This document shows, in pieces, positions 10,269 through 20,708 of a stretch of DNA of 64,000 nucleotides (position 1 is the first letter of the stretch; every line of letters starts with the position of its first letter). Where the stretch lies: NCBI GenBank assembly GCA_009829735.1, contig CM020620.1:20062020-20126019 (forward strand), read 5' to 3'. The translations under genes were made by a program, and so were the position numbers. This stretch comes from Pyropia yezoensis (Eukaryota > Rhodophyta > Bangiophyceae > Bangiales > Bangiaceae). Below the pieces are notes generated by a model. That model searched no databases. It was not told the origin of the DNA and saw only the letters and a list, made by a program, of their open reading frames with translations.

Positions 10269-11138
10269 TCAGTTCCGCTGGCCTTTTGGGCAGTCCTTGG
10301 CCATATGTCCTTTCTCACGGCAGCGGAGGCAAAGGCCTTCACGCATGCAGCGCTGACGCTCTTCAGGCGTGAGTTTCTCGACTTTGATGCTGGAGATTTC
10401 CATGGGAATGACACCCGTCGTGGATGGCCTCGCAGATGTGCCGCCGAGGTGCGTCGAGGCACCAGCCTTGGCAGCCTCCACGCGCAGAGCGTCAGTCATG
10501 ACAGATTCAAGATCCGAGTAGGTCTTGAGACAAAGAGCCTGCCAGATGTCCCGCTTCAAGCCTCGGGTGTAGCGGTCAATCTTCTCGGCTTCCGTGATGT
10601 CAGGGATGTCCAAGAGGACGCTCAGAAACGTCCTGTTGAACGTTCCGACGTCTTTGATTTGGCGCCACGAGTGCAGCTTGTCTCGTGCCGCTTGTGTCTT
10701 GTTCAGTGGACTGAAGCGGCGAATTAGAGCAGAACGGAAGGATTCCCAGTTCGGGACAGCTGTAGTCTGACTGTAGACCTTCCACCAGTCGAACGCTTCG
10801 CCGTCGAGGAAGGTGCAAGCAATACTGCACGCATAGTCGGGGTCACTCAGTCGCACATAGAAATCCATATGCGAGCACCACGCTTCAACCGTCCCAGGTT
10901 TACCGGAGAAAGCCACGGGTTTGTTCGGCCTCGCGGATTTCATGCCACTAGTAGTGGCCCTGGCCTTGGCTTCGGACAGTTGCTGCTTTGCGTCGGCTAG
11001 TTCCATCTTATGAGCCTCGAGTTGTTCGCTCATTTGCGCGACAAACGCTGTAAGCTGGGTCCAGGCTTCCATGGTCGGTGCGTTCGAGCCCGAGCCCGGA
11101 TTGGCCGGGTTGACACCCCCTGGGATTGGTGCATCCAT
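10269..11138 (-). CDS. gag: gypsy-1 Gag, 289 aa
   Basis: Starts MDAPIPGGVNPANPG. A coiled-coil-like helix (residues ~28-60, QMSEQLEAHKMELADAKQQL) precedes a retrotransposon gag capsid region (AWCSHMDFYVRL, ALIRRFSPLNKTQAARDKL). It ends with one CCHC zinc knuckle, C270-x2-C273-x4-H278-x4-C283. The length fits a chromovirus Gag. It packages the element RNA into virus-like particles. The frame is open with no break, and pol begins 24 nt downstream in a different frame. Confidence 0.93.
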   Translation of the reverse strand: MDAPIPGGVNPANPGSGSNAPTMEAWTQLTAFVAQMSEQLEAHKMELADAKQQLSEAKARATTSGMKSARPNKPVAFSGKPGTVEAWCSHMDFYVRLSDPDYACSIACTFLDGEAFDWWKVYSQTTAVPNWESFRSALIRRFSPLNKTQAARDKLHSWRQIKDVGTFNRTFLSVLLDIPDITEAEKIDRYTRGLKRDIWQALCLKTYSDLESVMTDALRVEAAKAGASTHLGGTSARPSTTGVIPMEISSIKVEKLTPEERQRCMREGLCLRCREKGHMAKDCPKGQRN

Positions 11139-11562
11139 GGTGTCTTGGGTTCAAGTTCGAGGTAAACAAACTTACAACCCAGATTTCACAAGACTTGCTT
11201 GGGGAGGACCCCAAGGAAGATCTCGGAGATGTGGGATAGGAGTTTGTCTGCAGCAGTAGTGGTGTCCACGATTTGGATAAGTGCTGCGCTAGTTGCTGCA
11301 ACGTTCCAAATGATGTACAGCACTACTTCGAGAAGCACAAGAAATTCGGTTGAAATCACACAAACGGATTATTCAGAAGCGTCCGTGCACAGGCCCGAGT
11401 CGGGTCGTGTCGGATTTCCAAGCGGGGGGATCAATGGGGGAAAATCGGGCTCCTAGGCCAGATCCAGGGGCGTGTCAACAGGTGTCAATCGGTGCGGCGC
11501 GCCAGCGTGCGGTGATGATCCTTGCCACGTGTGTGCCGCTCGAAATGTTCCACCGACTCAAA

Positions 11563-12264
11563 TTAGCGACCGCAGGGTTCGCAACGGGGAAGGGTGTCCG
11601 GGCGGTTAATTACGTATCGGTGGCGACGGGATCCGCGGTGATCACGCAGCACAGTGAGGCTGTTGCACCGCACACCGCACGAATTGCAAAGGAATTTCCG
11701 TTGCGCCCCACGGTGGCTCTTGGCAATTCGGCGTTGCTCACGCTGCTCAACCGCGCGCGCGGTGGTTGGCTTGATGTGACCAATCACCGGTGGCGGCGGG
11801 GCGGTGTAACGGCGCCCCGATTCTTGGGGGGGCAGTAACAGGCGACGGTTGACGCGGGCTGCCGTGTCCTTGGTGGCAGGGCCCTTGCCCTTGCCCGAGA
11901 GGGGGGGCTTGGGTGCGGCCCGGCCCGCCGAGGCGAGGCGGACTGGGACCGCCGGGGTAGGAATCGAGTGGGCGCCCGCCGGGGGGTTGTGTGCCCTCGG
12001 GCGGGCGTGTGCCTGCGGGGAGCCGCGTGCCGACGGGGGGCCGCGTGCCGACGGGGGGCCGCGTGCCGACGGACCGTGGGCCGTGAAGGCGCCACGGGTC
12101 GTCGGGGGTGCGCGGACCGTCGGGGGTGCGCAGATCGTCGAGGGTGTGCGTACCGGGGGGGTGCCACGGGACGTGGACCCGGTATCGCGCGCCGAGGCCG
12201 CCGAGGATGTCGGGCCGGCCGCCAGTGCTGAGGAAGAGTATTCCGAATCTGATGTGGATCTCAC
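11563..12264 (-). CDS. gypsy-1 leader ORF with a C2H2 zinc finger, 233 aa
   Basis: Lies between the 5' LTR and gag, in the same direction as gag. The N-terminal two thirds are Pro/Ala/Arg/Thr-rich and encoded partly by an 18-bp tandem repeat. The C-terminal ~50 residues contain CNSCGVRCNSLTVLRDHRGS followed by RRHRY, i.e. C-x2-C-x12-H-x5-H. This is the spacing of single C2H2 or JAZ-type fingers, which bind DNA or double-stranded RNA. Standard chromoviruses have no such gene. The frame could be chance in GC-rich DNA, but the finger argues against that. Function is unknown. Confidence 0.6.
   Translation of the reverse strand: MRSTSDSEYSSSALAAGPTSSAASARDTGSTSRGTPPVRTPSTICAPPTVRAPPTTRGAFTAHGPSARGPPSARGPPSARGSPQAHARPRAHNPPAGAHSIPTPAVPVRLASAGRAAPKPPLSGKGKGPATKDTAARVNRRLLLPPQESGRRYTAPPPPVIGHIKPTTARAVEQREQRRIAKSHRGAQRKFLCNSCGVRCNSLTVLRDHRGSRRHRYVINRPDTLPRCEPCGR
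12019..12074. repeat. 18-bp tandem repeat, three copies
   Basis: Three consecutive units of GCCGCGTGCCGACGGGGG inside the gypsy-1 leader. On the minus strand they encode a repeated Ala-Arg-Gly-Pro-Pro-Ser motif in the leader ORF. Confidence 0.85.
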
Positions 12265-12483
12265 TGGGATTCAACAATCGGTTGACCAAAAGAAAAATTC
12301 CGTGAAAAAAAAACCACAAGGGTTGTGTCAGGAAATTGTTCGTTCGGTGTGATTCGTGGAACCCGCTACGTTCGTATTACAATGCCCGTGGCAAGCCGAA
12401 CGTAGGGGGCAACACGACTGCACAATCGCAGGGAGAGCCAAATCTAAAACGGAATCGCAAGTCACCGCCAGGTAGAAAAGCCA

Positions 12484-12501
12484 AACTATCTGAAGCTACC
12501 A
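12484..12501 (-). other. gypsy-1 putative primer binding site
   Basis: In element orientation the sequence two bases inside the 5' LTR is TGGTAGCTTCAGATAG. The TGG start and position fit a tRNA 3'-end (CCA) primer site. The tRNA was not identified from sequence alone. Confidence 0.6.
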
Positions 12502-12503
12502 CA

Positions 12504-13347
12504 TGTGAGGAACCACCCACACTTGGGCAGCCCTCAACGTACTCGTGATGGTGTCAGCGACCCGTGCCAGCCAATAGGGCGAAAGGGTGCGGGGAAGAGG
12601 ATGGAGGTGGTGACGGTGGTGGGTCTGGGGAAGAGGACGGCGCGACGTCGGTGGTGATCGAGAGGGTTCAAAGGGTGAAGGTCGTCTTTGGTCTGTGTCT
12701 GTGGTTGCCCTTCCGGTCTTCCCCGGTGGCGCCGACACTCACGCACTATATACTCGCGTCGGGGCACCCGAGGTGCCCCAAAGCATGCGTTTTCCCGTCG
12801 CTCCACCGGTAGGCACAAAACGGCCCAAAAACAAAGCATGGCTTTCAGAACAAAGCATGGGCGGGCGTGCGCACTAAAGGAGTGCAGCCCCAGTTTGCCC
12901 CAAACGAAGGGGTCCGGCGTGCGGCGCCTAGGGCGCCGCCCCAGCCGGCTCCAGACGCCAGTCGGCCCGAAGGTCCGAGAGGCGTGTAAGCACGATTCGA
13001 TCGAGTCGGCCGAATCGGCCAGCCGGCTAGCCAGTCACATCGCTGCAATGCTGCAGCGAGGACATTTTAACGGAATCGCCAGCTGTGGCAGATGTGGCTC
13101 GTCATGGGTGCTGACGGTGGCGCCTTTCGACAGGCCATGATGGGCTGTCGATGGCTGCTGTCGTGCGGCCGGCAGACACCGTGAGACAGCGGCTGACTCA
13201 TCTTGCGTCTCGAAGGTACACCACGTCATGCCCCACAATACAAGGAGTTGATCCATGTTGCCAGGAGTTGATTCGGCAGGATCTGTAAGGAGAGGTCCCA
13301 GATATCCCTTAAGTATTAGGCATGGGATTAGGGGGGAAATCCTTACA
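12504..13347 (-). repeat. gypsy-1 5' LTR (844 bp)
   Basis: Same length and near-identical sequence as the copy at 5900-6743. In element orientation it starts TGTAAG and ends CTCACA, followed by the primer site. The TATA-like element on the minus strand, complementary to the cactatata near 12745, is the likely promoter of the genomic RNA. Confidence 0.95.
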
Positions 13348-13352
13348 GCGCA

Positions 13353-13630
13353 GCGTGGCCGCTCAGGGGGTGTCGGCAGCCGCCAAAGGGCGGGGTAGCC
13401 GCCAAATGGGGGGTGCCCGCCATGGTATGGGAGGTGGTCGCCGAAGGGGGGGCAGGGTCGCCGAAGACGGGGCGGGGCCTCAAAAGTGGGGGGGTCGCGG
13501 CCAAAGAGCGGACGTGGCTGCCAAAGAGCAAGCGTGGCTGTCAAATGGGGGGGGTGGCCACCACAGCGGGGGGGTGGTCGGCACGGCGGGGGGGTGGCCG
13601 CCAAATGGAGTGCATGGCCAACGGCGAAGG
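13353..13630. repeat. G-rich minisatellite, continuation of the array before gypsy-1
   Basis: GGTGGCCGCCAAATGGGG-type units like those at 5500-5894. They resume immediately after the right target duplication. No gene is seen through about 13945, where the first MITE begins. Confidence 0.75.
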
Positions 13631-13949
13631 GCGCTACATGTTGGGCACCGCCACGAGTAGAAATTGGTCGCTGCAGGCCGAGGGTCGCGGCAGAAGACGG
13701 GAGGTGGTCGAGGAAACGAAGGGAGGTAAGTCTGCAGTGGGGGAGAGTTCACCGGTAGAGGGGAGAAGAGCCGGAGGGCAGCCAGAGAGCCACGGGGCAC
13801 GGGTCGGCGCTAGGGAAGAGCCGGCCCTAATGGGGGGGTTGGCCGCCGTGGGGCGCAGTTGCGAGCTGAGTCTGGGGAGATATTCTGCCACATGGTGCCA
13901 GCCGAAGGGGGGACAATACCTCATGACATTGTACTGTATTGTATGTTTG

Positions 13950-14403
13950 TATTGCAGTTCTCCCAATTTTGTCCCATGTGGACAAGAGCAAGAGCAAACT
14001 GTGTTTGACCAATGATATGACTCAGATGCTGCCTCTCTGGCCAATGACTGCTCTGCATGAGGGTCCCTTGTTGTACGAACAGTGTGATCGGGGGTTCTCT
14101 CGGGATTTCTGACCACTTCGAGGGCGGAACAAGCACCGGCTGAGCGCTTCGGACTGTTCTTGACAGAGTTGACCTGAGATAAAGGGCCAACCGGCGAGAT
14201 CCGATGAAAAACAAGAGTGTTTTGACCAACTAGCGTTCGTTGCGAGAGCAGTTGTGGCCACAGCCAATCATCAGGTTCTTCCGACAGACGTGTTGCAGCA
14301 CGCCATTGGTAAGCCCTCAGCTGCGAGCATGCGATTGGCCCTTGCTCTTGTACACTTGCTCTTGCTCTTGTCCTCATGGGACAAAATTCGGAAAACTGCA
14401 ATA
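13950..14403 (-). mobile_element. MITE copy 1, 454 bp with ~48-bp terminal inverted repeats
   Basis: The ends are TATTGCAGTTCTCCCAATTT and its near-perfect inverted partner; the repeats run inward through GTCCCATG-GGACAAGAGCAAGAGCAA. The interior reverse complement aligns with the interior of the element at 29810-30275, so this copy lies in the opposite direction. There is no coding capacity, hence non-autonomous. No clean target duplication was found. It contains several CCAAT/ATTGG motifs. Confidence 0.88.
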
Positions 14404-14489
14404 TATATTCTGTTTTAATTGCACCGATCCCCTCCCAGCACATGACATGCTGGGAGGGGATCCCTGCATAGAAAGCGAGGCCTGAACAT

Positions 14490-15720
14490 GGAAGGTGGCC
14501 GACGAAGAGGGAGTGTGCCCGCCGAAGAGGGGTGGTGGCTGTCGCAGAGAGGGTGTCGTCGCACAGGGGCGTCCGCCCGCAGGCGAGCGACAGCGGGCAG
14601 AAGGGCGGGAGACGGCATTGTGGCGGGCGCCGGGAAGCGGGCGGCCACCGGTGGCTGGGCGGCCTTCGGGGGGGGGGCGGCCGCCGGCAGCGGGGTCGCC
14701 GCCGGCAGCGGGGCCGCCCCGTGTTGGCCGACAGGGGGGCGGCCGCCGGCAGGGGAACTGTCGCCGACAGAGGGGCGGCCACCGGAAGAGAGGGCCGGAC
14801 GCCGGCTAGGAGGCGGCCAGCAGGGAGGCTGTCGACTGCTTGGGAGCGCCCAAGGTCGAGTGCCGGTCGCCGGCCGGGGGGCGGTCGCTAGCCAGGGGGC
14901 GGCCGCCGGCCGGAGTTGGCGGCTAGGGAGTTGGCCAGAAGGCAGCCGGTCGCGGCGGGGCCGCCAGCGGCAGCTGGGCCGCAGCCGGCAGCGGGGCCAC
15001 CCGATCATGGCCGGCAGGGGGGTGCCCGTCAGCAGGAGGGTGGCCGCCAGCAGCGGGGCGGCCGCCGGCAGGGGTTGGGCAGCACGGGGGCAGCCAGAGG
15101 GCGAACGCCGGCAGAGGGGCCACCGCCGTCAGCGGGGCGGCCCGGTGGTGGCCGGAAGGGCGGTGGACGCAAGAAGGAGGGCCGTCGCCGGCAGCGCAGC
15201 GGCCACCGGCAGCGGGTCGGCCACCAGAAGCGGGGCGGCCGCCGGCCGGGAGGTGTCCGGCAGGGGGTCGGGCATGGGGAGGCCGCCAGCCGAGGGCCGG
15301 CCGCCGGAGGGAGGGCGGCCACCAAAGGCGGAATGATCGGGCGGGCAGGGGGCGGTCAGCTGCAGGGGGGCGGTCGCCGGCAGCGGGGCGGCCGCCGGGA
15401 AGGCCGTGGCTGTCAGGGAGGTGAGCGGGGCGGCCACCGGCAGCGGGACAGCGGCCGGCAGCGGGACGGCCGCCGGCAGCGGGAAGGCCGGCCGCCGGAG
15501 GGAGGGCGGCCACCGAAAGCAGAATGATCGGGCGGGCAGGGGGCGGTCAGCTGCAGGGGGGCGGTCGCCGGCAGTGGGGCGGCCGCCGGGAGGGCCGTGG
15601 CTGTCAGGGAGGTGAGCGGGGCGGCCACCGGCAGCGGGACAGCGGCCGGCAGCGGGACGGCCGCCGGCAGCGGAACGGCCGCCGGCAGCGGGGCGGCTGC
15701 CGGCAGGGAAGTCGGATGCG
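14490..15720. repeat. GC-rich minisatellite, ~18-bp unit with a 191-bp higher-order repeat
   Basis: Units resemble CGGCCGCCGGCAGCGGGG. A 191-bp higher-order block starting at 15301 recurs at 15492, including CGGAATGATCGGGCGGGCAG versus CAGAATGATCGGGCGGGCAG. Frames on both strands stay open throughout, which shows that these Gly/Arg/Pro translations are not evidence of genes. Confidence 0.85.
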
Positions 15721-16201
15721 AATCGAACAGTTGACCCTTGCCGATAGTTGACCACTGCCCATCATGGGTGTATGCAGCGACCGGGAAGGAGTACTGTTTC
15801 CCGTGTGCATATCGCCCTTTAAAGAACGTTTGGCGGGTGTACGCGACGCCATGCGCTCGTCAGAATATGTATCCTATGCCGAACCCACTGTTCGCAGGCT
15901 GTCCAGCACTCGGCTCCGCCATTGTGCCGCGATTCCCAGTCGTTTGCGGCCGTCCCGTGCACGTCCGAGGCTCCCAAAGGCACCCGCCCATCGACGTGGT
16001 GGAGGAGCCGGCATTTCTTCCCCGTCCTATCCCCTCATGAGCCGACGTCGCTTCTCCGCCAGGCCACCTTGTTCTCAACACCCCCACATTCTCAACCACC
16101 CCCCGGTCCCGACCCCCCCCTTCCCTGGTAGCTCTCAAGAGTACCTCTTTTCTCTTCCCCCCTGCGGCAACCTATCTTGTTGAGGCAGTGGCCTCTGCAC
16201 G
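15721..16201. other. intergenic, upstream of the 16.2-kb gene
   Basis: Unique sequence with no supported gene. It may contain the promoter of the plus-strand gene that starts at 16202; a pyrimidine-rich stretch (16080-16170) precedes the ATG. Confidence 0.45.
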
Positions 16202-17763
16202 ATGCACATCCAGCCGCACCGCTGGTTGGGCGCCGTCGCAGCCGCGGTGGCAGCCGTGGCGGCAACGGCAGCTGCCCTGCCGGCGCGGCCGCTCGTCGCG
16301 GCCACTGTGAGCACCGCGCCGGCTGGTGGGCAGCTGGGTGACGTGGCAGGGGTCCCCGGGCTTGGCCGTCGCGGCAGTGACAGCAGCCCGCTTCGTGACC
16401 TGGTTCTCAGCGAACGGATTTCTGCAGATGACGTTCCGGGGGCCTACGAGGTGTCTGGGGATCAATCCACGCTCTGCCCTCGTCTATTGTACTGTACATC
16501 GGGTACCACGACATCCGGGAGTTCCCTCACATTTTTGACGCTAGCATGGAATACAGCGGTCCCCACCTTGACGGTCAAGACCTGCTACGCGAAGGCAACC
16601 TGGTTCGTGCCATCTGACCGTCTTGATGATACAGCGGCACTCGTTGGCGCTGGAGTCCCGTCATCATTTCAAGGTGCAGCTCTATCCCGCCGACACCATG
16701 TGGTTTTTCTTCCGTACGGGCGCCTCACCTGTGAGTTTCGAGCTGGAGCACAGCGATTTTCGCCCAAAGCGTCGCTGGAGCGTGCTACCGGACACCTCGG
16801 CGGTGGCCATCGCCAGTACGGCGGACATGTGCGTCATGGAGGTGTTGCCACCTCCATCACCATCGCCGTCTCCGACCGTGTACCCTGCACGTTCGCCGAC
16901 TCCGTCGCCGCCGCCGTCGTCGCCGCCACCGCCGTCGCCTACCCGCGCACCCTCCGCCGGGCGGAACCCATCTGGGGCCACGGGTGCAGGGGCCAGCGGC
17001 GACGGTGGCGGACGCAGCCGCGTTGTGGCAATTGCCGTCGGTCTTACCGTCGGCCTCACCGCGGGCTTGCTCGTGGGTGGCAGCCGTCGGCATTGGCATA
17101 CATCGCGCAGGCAAGGTTCGTCACGCCAGCGCACAGCAAGAGGCGGAAACGGACGATTCCGGCCAAGACGGGAACGTCGAGGGCGGCAGCAATGAAGGCC
17201 GCAACGACAACAACAGCAGAGGTGGCAACGACGGCGCCTGTGAGGACGGTGGGTCGGGGGGTGGGGTAAGCCGGCCACCGGGTGACGTCTCCGAGGCCGC
17301 CCCAGCTGCGGAGTAGTGGTTTGGCAGCGAGCCGATGCCACCAACTGCACCAGCAGAGGTAGTGGGCGGTGGCCATGGCGCTCCGCTGCCGCCCCCCCCT
17401 GCTGCCGCGGCGGCAGAGCCGTTGTGGGCGGTTGCAACAACCGCCGTCGCCGCCCTTCCTTTCCCCCCTCCCCCTTCGCTGCCCCCCGTCGAGACGGGCG
17501 GCTGGTCGGTGGGCGTCGAAGGCTCAATGGGCGACACCGCCCCGCCGTTGCCCCTCGAGCTTCTTGGCTCGTGGGCTCCGGGGGTATCTGCTGCCCCGCC
17601 TCATCCTCGGCACCCGGCGGTGGGCCACGGCGACGGCGCGGCGGGCGGTGTTGCCCCCATCGTCGCGGCGGACGAGCTGCCGCCCATGGCCATGGGCATG
17701 CCACTCAACCGGACGTCGAGCTTGTCCGATGACGTCAACGTCGACGCCCTGTTCCAGGAGTGA
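16202..17763 (+). CDS. probable secreted/type I membrane protein, exon structure unresolved
   Basis: The ATG at 16202 opens a frame with a convincing signal peptide (Arg-Trp, then AAVAAVAATAAALPARP). Downstream, in a different frame (about 16620-17075), comes a globular segment (HHFKVQLYPADTMWFFFRTG), a Pro/Ser linker (PPPSPSPSPTVYPARSPTPS) and a hydrophobic span (VVAIAVGLTVGLTAGLLVGG) that looks transmembrane. A third frame (17335-17763) ends in a tail-like sequence, NRTSSLSDDVNVDALFQE, then TGA. The frame changes point to introns or frameshifts; a GT near 17074 and AG sites near 17315-17330 could remove the stop between the membrane span and the tail. Model: extracellular domain, Pro-rich stalk, one membrane helix, Gly/Pro-rich cytoplasmic tail. 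No family is recognised. Confidence 0.4.
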
Positions 17764-18765
17764 CGAGAGGAGCGCGTGGGGAGTGGTCTTTTTCGGTTGT
17801 GGGGGCCGGGGAGGAGGTGGGGGGGGTGGGGGGCATGGACTGCTGCTGCTTCATTGACAGACGTCGCGCGCGTGGGCGCTATTGGGCCAGCGTATTGCTC
17901 TTTGTTCCGCGTGCCCTCCCGTCGTCTCCGAGAACCGCCTTTTCCCAGCGTCTGCTCTGCGGCGTGTGGTTTTTCCGACCTAGCTAGCTATAAGACCCAC
18001 GGACAGTTTGCAGTGAGCCGTAGCCCCAACGGACGCATGCGCTTCAAGCCGTAGCGGTCACCGTTTCATCGTTGGCGCAGACGGCAGTCGCCAGTTGTCG
18101 TCCTGTACTGTCCAGCGGAGTCCCCAACGGGGCGCTGTGTTTATTAATTTTGTTTTCACATTTAGCAATTGTACAATTCCGACTTATCTTGGCAAGCGGC
18201 CCCACTCTAGATGGCCGTGCGTGTCCCGAGGACCCAGGCACAGCGCCCAGGCCTCGAGCGACGGGGGCTGGTTGTCCACCCAGTGTCCTTGTGCACGGGG
18301 ACACGGAACGCCGCTACGTTCTGTGGCTCCTGCCTTCGAGCGGTCAATTCGGTCAGAAGAACTGCCCAGCACCCCACTTTCGAGTCACCAACACGTCCAC
18401 TTACCTACGTACGGGGTAGTACGTGTACAGTACATCAACTTCCGCACTTGCCAGAGATCTGAGTGTCTGATTGGACCGTCCAGGGAGAACAGAGCGGATG
18501 GCGACGGACACAAGGGCCAGCGAGAGAGAATAGCGGGGGAAAGGGGTAGCAGTAGAGCCGCAAGGCACCGTTGACGTTGACGACGGGCTTTCGTAGCCAG
18601 GAGAGGTCTGATGTGCTTCCCCCTTTTCCTCCCCAACCCGCACCGCTGACCATGAGATTCACTGTGGTTGTGGGGGGGGTGTTCAGCGCCAGTGCTGTGG
18701 GAAAGGGAGGAGAATCAGTACGCCCCAAGCATTCCTTGCGTTGCCAGTTGTGATGGCCACCCCTC
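17764..18765. other. intergenic, no gene seen
   Basis: About 1 kb with moderate GC. Frames on both strands are short and overlapping, without domains. A short AT-richer patch (18135-18185) is present. No RNA gene was recognised. Confidence 0.45.
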
Positions 18766-18989
18766 TTGCGGCTTTGGCCAAAGCAGCCGACTGCCCGACA
18801 TCTCTGTGACACCAGTACCATGGGTGGCAACCTCTGCGGGACCCTGAGCCTATCTGTGTATTTAGCACCGTGGGGACGTGCGGCCGCCCGTCCCCCAGAG
18901 GCAAGGCGGTGGTTGCCCGCATCTGGGGCTTGCCTTGCCTCGGCCTGCCCGCTGGATCGTTGCCCACCGGTGCGCAATCCGTTGGCTCC

Positions 18990-19597
18990 GTTGAGGGGGG
19001 GTGCTCGAATTTGGGGGCGGCCGACGGGCGGCGGCAGCCGCCCGCCCCCTCGTCGTCACGACGGTCGGGGGGACCGCTGGGCGGTGGCGCTCGCGACCGC
19101 GGCCGCGGGCGCGTGGCCCGGCAGCGAGGCGTGGCGCAGCAAGGCGCTCCGCCTAGGGCAGGGCCCCGCTCTGTCCGCGGCCGCAGAGCCCCCCGTTGGG
19201 TGGTTTGGCACATGCCCCCCAAGAGGGGCCTGGGCCCCCCGCTCTGGGCTGGGCTGGCGCTGCGGCGCCAGCGGACACTTCCCTCCCCACCCGCCCTCCC
19301 CCCCCCCCGCCCCCCCCCCCCCCCCCCCCCCCCCTCTCCGCTCTCCCCTCCCCTGGTGCGCCCCCTTGTGGTGGAGCGTTTTTATCTACGGCAGCTGGGT
19401 GGGGTGGGGGGGGGGGGGGGGGGGGGTGGTGGCACACCCCCCGTGGTGACCGTGACGGTCCCGCCCGCGGCCACGTCGCCGCGCGGGTAGGTGGGGCCAG
19501 CGTGGCGACGGCCGCGGTTGGTGCGGGGGGGTGGGGGGGGGGGCGCTGGGAGTGCGGGCGTGGCAGCGCGTCCTCCCCCCGCCAGACCATTGTCGCC

Positions 19598-19630
<33 letters not shown>

Positions 19631-20665
19631 CGCGGGGCTGCTGTGGCGGGACAACCCCCCCCCCCCCCCACCGGGGGGGGGGACGCCGCAACGCCCCCGT
19701 CTCGCGGCTCCCCCCCCCCCCGACATTGGGCACGACTGTCCCACCAGTGCGGCCTAGATTGCGCTGGTCCTTCCCCCACCGCCCTACCAACCCCCCACCC
19801 CCCCACTGTCCGCGGATGGGGGGAGGCTTGGCACGAGAGGGCACCGTGTCCCTGGAATGGGTCTGCGGGCCTTGGCGCAGCCGCCGGCGCCCCCAACGGT
19901 GGCCGCCCCGACGGCCGAGACGCGCACCGCTGTAGCTCACACTGTCAGGGGGGTTGGCCTGGCGGGCGGCTGGCGCCGCTGCGCAACGACGCTGGGGGGA
20001 GGGGGGAGGGGTGGGGGGGGGGGGGGGATTGAGAAGGGGGAGCGGTGGGGGGGGGGAGGGGAGGGGCGGGGAGTTGGCACGGACGTGGCTGTCGCACGAC
20101 GCGCAGCTGTGCAAATGAGGGGGACTGCGACAGACTGTTTGTGGTTGTGGTGCGGGGGGTGGGGGAAGGGGGGCGGGGGGGGGAGGAGGGTAGTAGACTG
20201 GGTGACAGCGCCCCTCCATCCTGGGAGGGGGGATGGGCGCCCGTGCCACGTCCGACGGCCAGTGAGCCGGCGGGGACGCTCATTGGAAGCGCTATGGACT
20301 GGGGGGGCGTGCCTACCTCGACTGGGGGCGTTTGCGGGGGCAAGGCCTGTCCCACGGGCCCCTTTTGTCTGGCGTGGCTGCGCTGCCGGCGCTGCGCTGT
20401 GCCTCCGGTCTTCCCCTTTCCGCCACCCGCCGCCTGGCGGACGTGCCTCTTTGGGAGGTGGGGCGCGGGGGAGGGGGAGGGGGGGGGGCGGACGGGGACT
20501 GCGGGCGCCACCCGGTCGTGACCGCCGGACGCCGACGCGGGCGCCCCCCCCCCACCGCCGGGGGTGCCTCAACCGACGCGGCCTCCCCGCCTCTGACGCG
20601 CTCGTCGCGCCCCCCACCCCCACCTGACCGCCGTCTCTGTGGTGGCGGCCGAGGCGACGGGCGGC

Positions 20666-20708
<43 letters not shown>

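Larger units (their letters stand above)
5900..13347 (-). mobile_element. complete Ty3/gypsy chromovirus (gypsy-1)
   Basis: A full-length LTR retrotransposon of 7448 bp in minus orientation. Two 844-bp LTRs (5900-6743 and 12504-13347) differ at only two positions that I noticed (near 5978-5983 versus 12582-12587). The element is flanked by a perfect 5-bp target duplication, gcgca (5895-5899 and 13348-13352). The order in element direction is LTR, leader ORF with zinc finger, gag, pol with PR-RT-RH-IN and chromodomain, polypurine tract, LTR. gag and pol are both open. Near-identical LTRs mean recent insertion. The target was the G-rich minisatellite. Confidence 0.97.

Noticed and set aside
14415-15755. 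Long Gly/Arg/Pro frames on both strands
   Set aside because: They lie in a minisatellite with an 18-bp unit (a multiple of three), which keeps frames open without selection.
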